From Cohnella sp. SGD-V74 (GTDB lineage: Bacteria > Bacillota > Bacilli > Paenibacillales > Paenibacillaceae): 64,000 nucleotides of DNA. Positions 61,587-64,000 of this stretch are shown here, piece after piece. The stretch spans positions 117,378-181,377 of the forward strand of contig NZ_PVYW01000020.1 of NCBI RefSeq assembly GCF_003001675.1. Direction: 5' to 3'. Position 1 is the stretch's first letter; each line of letters opens with the position of its first letter. A program made the translations under genes and the position numbers. The notes beneath the pieces were generated by a model that saw nothing but the letters and a program-made list of their open reading frames with translations, searched no databases and was not told the DNA's origin.

Positions 61587-61866
61587 ACATTCAGCTTGGA
61601 AGAAAGGCCAAATCCGAACGAGCAGAAAAGCCTCTTTTTCATTGTGTCTATTGATATGAGCGCCATAAAGTATACTCCTACTTTCTTAGTCTCATGTGGA
61701 GAGCGTTAACTATCTAATTTCATTATGGGAAAGCTCATTATCACTCGCTAACCATCGTTTAAGTCCGCTGAGGGCGGCAGCGAGCTCGATTATAACTGAC
61801 GTAACAAATCCGATATGCGAAGCATTAAGACTCTTCCTATTTTCATGAGGTGAGAGTCTAAAACCA

Positions 61867-63945
61867 TCATAATTTGCTTTCCGTTTGTTTCAGTGCTTCA
61901 AGCAAATCCTCTGTTAGTCTTACATGAAAAGAAGTCCATTGATCTGGTGTTATGGGTTCACCCCCCAATTGTTGGAACTCTTCTTCTACTATCCGCCTTA
62001 CTTCTGGATCCGAAAGTTTGGAATGAAGATAATAATGACGGATACATCTTATTCGATCAATTACTGCAAGTAATTCAGGGTACTGGCTTTGAATGTGACT
62101 AGCTGGAGCACGTCTTTCCTTAAATATTGGCTCATAAAAAAGTTGTTGTAAATGATTGATAAACGTCTCAAATTGTGATCGTTCTCGACTTAATGTCATT
62201 CTGACTAGATTAGTAGCATTCACGATCATATTGAGTTCTGAAACATAAATATCTGGCAATGAATTTGCTTTGCATTTTTCAATTATATCCTTTTGCAATT
62301 TCACACTTAAAACTAGCTTTTCTTGATATTCCTCGTTAATCGGAACATGAAGTAAATTATTTGCTGTCCTAAGTGCTGATTCAACATAATGGTGTCCTGG
62401 AGTATTAGTTTTATAGGAATTCAGTATGTCGTCATATGATACATGCAAAAATTGTATATTAGGTATCGTTGGATTCCTATCGATAAAATCGAGTAGAGAT
62501 GATAAGACAGTTTGTAATTCCGTTTTTCCTTGCAAGGCAATATGAGTCATAACATTGAGTATTTCTACATCCAAGCGTCTAAAACGGTCGGTTTGAAGAT
62601 GATTTACCATCGCCTTATTTAGTAATTCAAACAGCACTGGTAGGGCTTCAACTGTACGAATTAAGGAGAGAGGTCTATGTTCAAAATAATATGAATCGAA
62701 TTTTTCAAAGTGATTGCAAAAATACTTTATACCTTGCATATTTTGTCGTTCCATTAGCAAATAAGCTGAATTCACAGTATATCTAGAGTCTTCATTTACA
62801 TACTGCATTAACAAACTTTCAACAGTATCATTTCCAACAGCAAACAAATGCTTCCCGATTTTGAAGAATACTTCAAAGTCAGTTGTTGACTTCATGACGG
62901 TTATAAGATAGTGATCGTCAATTCCATAGCTTAGCAATACTTCAAAGGCTAAAATTCGTTCAGCGCTTTCTGCTGTATTATCTTCTAAATATTTTTTGAT
63001 TACATTAGTTCCACTACTTAAATGATGCTTTAGGCAATATTGCAAATGATTTATTAGTACTCGTCCTTTAATGCTATATTGCTCAAGATTTTCAAGAACT
63101 CTTGCAGAAATTTTTTCACTTTCAACACGATCTTCGATATAAGAAGTACCCAAATAATCATGTCTATGGTAATGATAATCAAAGGAAAGAAGATCCAGTA
63201 ATACTGATTCTGGATAATCGAGATTCAATCTTTGACGGATATACCACAGACTGATTGTAATTATTGGAATAGTTTCGTTTTGTTCTTGATACTTGATGGC
63301 ATTTCGAAAACTCACACGATCCAGCATCTCGTAGCAAATTGAGCTTATTATTTGACTCTGTTGTTCCGTCAATATTACTTCTGAATTATTATTGAGTAAT
63401 TCATAGATCTGCAAAAGAACAAAGGTATTGTAGTCCCAACCATTGATCTCTGCCACCACTTCATCAAATGTGTATGAACGATGCACCAGCAAGTCCTCAA
63501 GTATCGAAATAATATATTTTTTGTATTTATAACGCCCTAAAGTCGTATCCCACAATAGTTCAAAGTCTAAATTCTCTTGTAATAAGCTATCCTTGCCCTC
63601 TCCGCTAAAAACACCAAATATTTCATTTATCAATTTCTCCCTCGAAAGAATGGTATCTATTCGCTCAGAAAGTTCTGTTTTTCTTTGTTCTGTGTAATCT
63701 ACTTGTGCAGGCAAAGCTATATTGGTTCTATCTATAACATTTACCTTAAAATTTTCACTTTCATCGGGATTAGAAATAGATACGCCGATGCCAATTCGTT
63801 TAATTTGATCCGTTGTTAGTTTATGGTCATTATAGTCCTTCAGGATATGACTTGCTAATGACGAGCTCATGAAAAGCCCAACTATTAAATAATCCAATTG
63901 AGTATCTATATAAGTTGAACGCGCGCCTAGCCAAGTTAGGCACAA
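61867..63945 (-). CDS. Large helical protein with C-terminal HEPN-like motif, probably 5'-truncated
   Basis: A 692-codon frame, not recognised as a whole. It is almost all helical with repeat-like segments in the middle (VLENLEQYSIKGRVLINHLQYCLKHH; SAERILAFEVLLSYGIDDHYL), resembling the C-terminal sensor arrays of STAND-type defence ATPases. Near the end, IDRIRCIRHYYLHS contains R636-x4-H641, the HEPN ribonuclease signature. Neither the TTG at 63945 nor the ATG at 63870 has a ribosome site, and the sequence upstream of about 63930 turns G+C-rich and non-coding. A 5' truncation is likely, with any NTPase domain lost or beyond the window. The role in defence is inference from motif and neighbourhood. 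Confidence 0.6.
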   Translation of the reverse strand: MCLTWLGARSTYIDTQLDYLIVGLFMSSSLASHILKDYNDHKLTTDQIKRIGIGVSISNPDESENFKVNVIDRTNIALPAQVDYTEQRKTELSERIDTILSREKLINEIFGVFSGEGKDSLLQENLDFELLWDTTLGRYKYKKYIISILEDLLVHRSYTFDEVVAEINGWDYNTFVLLQIYELLNNNSEVILTEQQSQIISSICYEMLDRVSFRNAIKYQEQNETIPIITISLWYIRQRLNLDYPESVLLDLLSFDYHYHRHDYLGTSYIEDRVESEKISARVLENLEQYSIKGRVLINHLQYCLKHHLSSGTNVIKKYLEDNTAESAERILAFEVLLSYGIDDHYLITVMKSTTDFEVFFKIGKHLFAVGNDTVESLLMQYVNEDSRYTVNSAYLLMERQNMQGIKYFCNHFEKFDSYYFEHRPLSLIRTVEALPVLFELLNKAMVNHLQTDRFRRLDVEILNVMTHIALQGKTELQTVLSSLLDFIDRNPTIPNIQFLHVSYDDILNSYKTNTPGHHYVESALRTANNLLHVPINEEYQEKLVLSVKLQKDIIEKCKANSLPDIYVSELNMIVNATNLVRMTLSRERSQFETFINHLQQLFYEPIFKERRAPASHIQSQYPELLAVIDRIRCIRHYYLHSKLSDPEVRRIVEEEFQQLGGEPITPDQWTSFHVRLTEDLLEALKQTESKL

Positions 63946-64000
63946 CTAGCTGATGAGAGTTCAGTCGGGGTAAAGACCAAGCTGCCCCGTAGCTAGCAGG

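Noticed and set aside
63915..64000. Possible group II intron or insertion-sequence end at the right edge
   Set aside because: The G+C-rich stretch is unlike the neighbouring island, but I could not identify a domain V hairpin, terminal inverted repeat or target duplication in the 85 nt available.

Overview
The window is Firmicute DNA of the Paenibacillaceae type (Paenibacillus or Cohnella). The evidence is G+C-rich coding sequence with strong GGAGG ribosome sites, many GTG/TTG starts, and repeated cassettes of sugar ABC transporters (lipoprotein binding protein plus LplB-type and YtcP-type permeases) next to YesN/YesM-type AraC regulators. BshB2/YojF, a YumC-type ferredoxin-NADP reductase and an SDR-type UxuB also point to Bacilli. 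The species cannot be read from the sequence.

Layout. 1-7523 (minus strand): an oligosaccharide uptake locus with membrane AraC sensor, terminator, two permeases, binding lipoprotein and a GH43 glycosidase cut by the window edge. 7625-14481: hexuronate catabolism (uronate isomerase, mannonate dehydratase, SDR mannonate oxidoreductase), two AraC regulators and a frameshifted Gfo/Idh/MocA dehydrogenase. 14690-17272: a START-like protein, a TerD-vWA protein and a GNAT acetyltransferase. 17363-27280: a pectin-fragment locus (two permeases, binding protein, AraC sensor, PL22-like lyase, GH105 hydrolase and an unrecognised 564-aa protein). 27701-38203: a CynX-type exporter and divergent LysR gene, an AraC/siderophore-binding chimera, a zinc-peptidase-like lipoprotein, TetR and SDR genes, then a thiol/redox group (methyltransferase, TrxB-like flavoprotein, Rrf2 regulator, BshB2, YojF). 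38379-48788: a GH130 locus with its transporter and a two-component system with an SGNH esterase. 49040-54226: two more AraC/siderophore-binding chimeras flanking a ferredoxin-NADP reductase. 54419-57341: an OmpR-type two-component system. From about 57500 the DNA becomes AT-rich and patchy: two tRNA-Leu 3' fragments inside about 275-bp direct repeats flank an SDR gene, followed by an Mrr-like nuclease, a short orphan and a large helical protein with a C-terminal HEPN-like motif and no convincing start.

The most unusual structure is the set of three chimeric iron genes. Each is one open frame: an AraC regulator, then an in-frame linker, then a complete lipoprotein signal peptide and siderophore-binding domain. 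In all three the linker DNA carries a sigma-A-like promoter (near TTGATA, 17-nt spacer, TACAAT) overlapped by a Fur-box-like palindrome, exactly 52 nt before an internal ATG. One frame may therefore yield both a cytoplasmic sensor-regulator and a separately transcribed, Fur-controlled surface lipoprotein. The second candidate for something new is the AT-rich island at the right end, which resembles a decaying or truncated defence locus.
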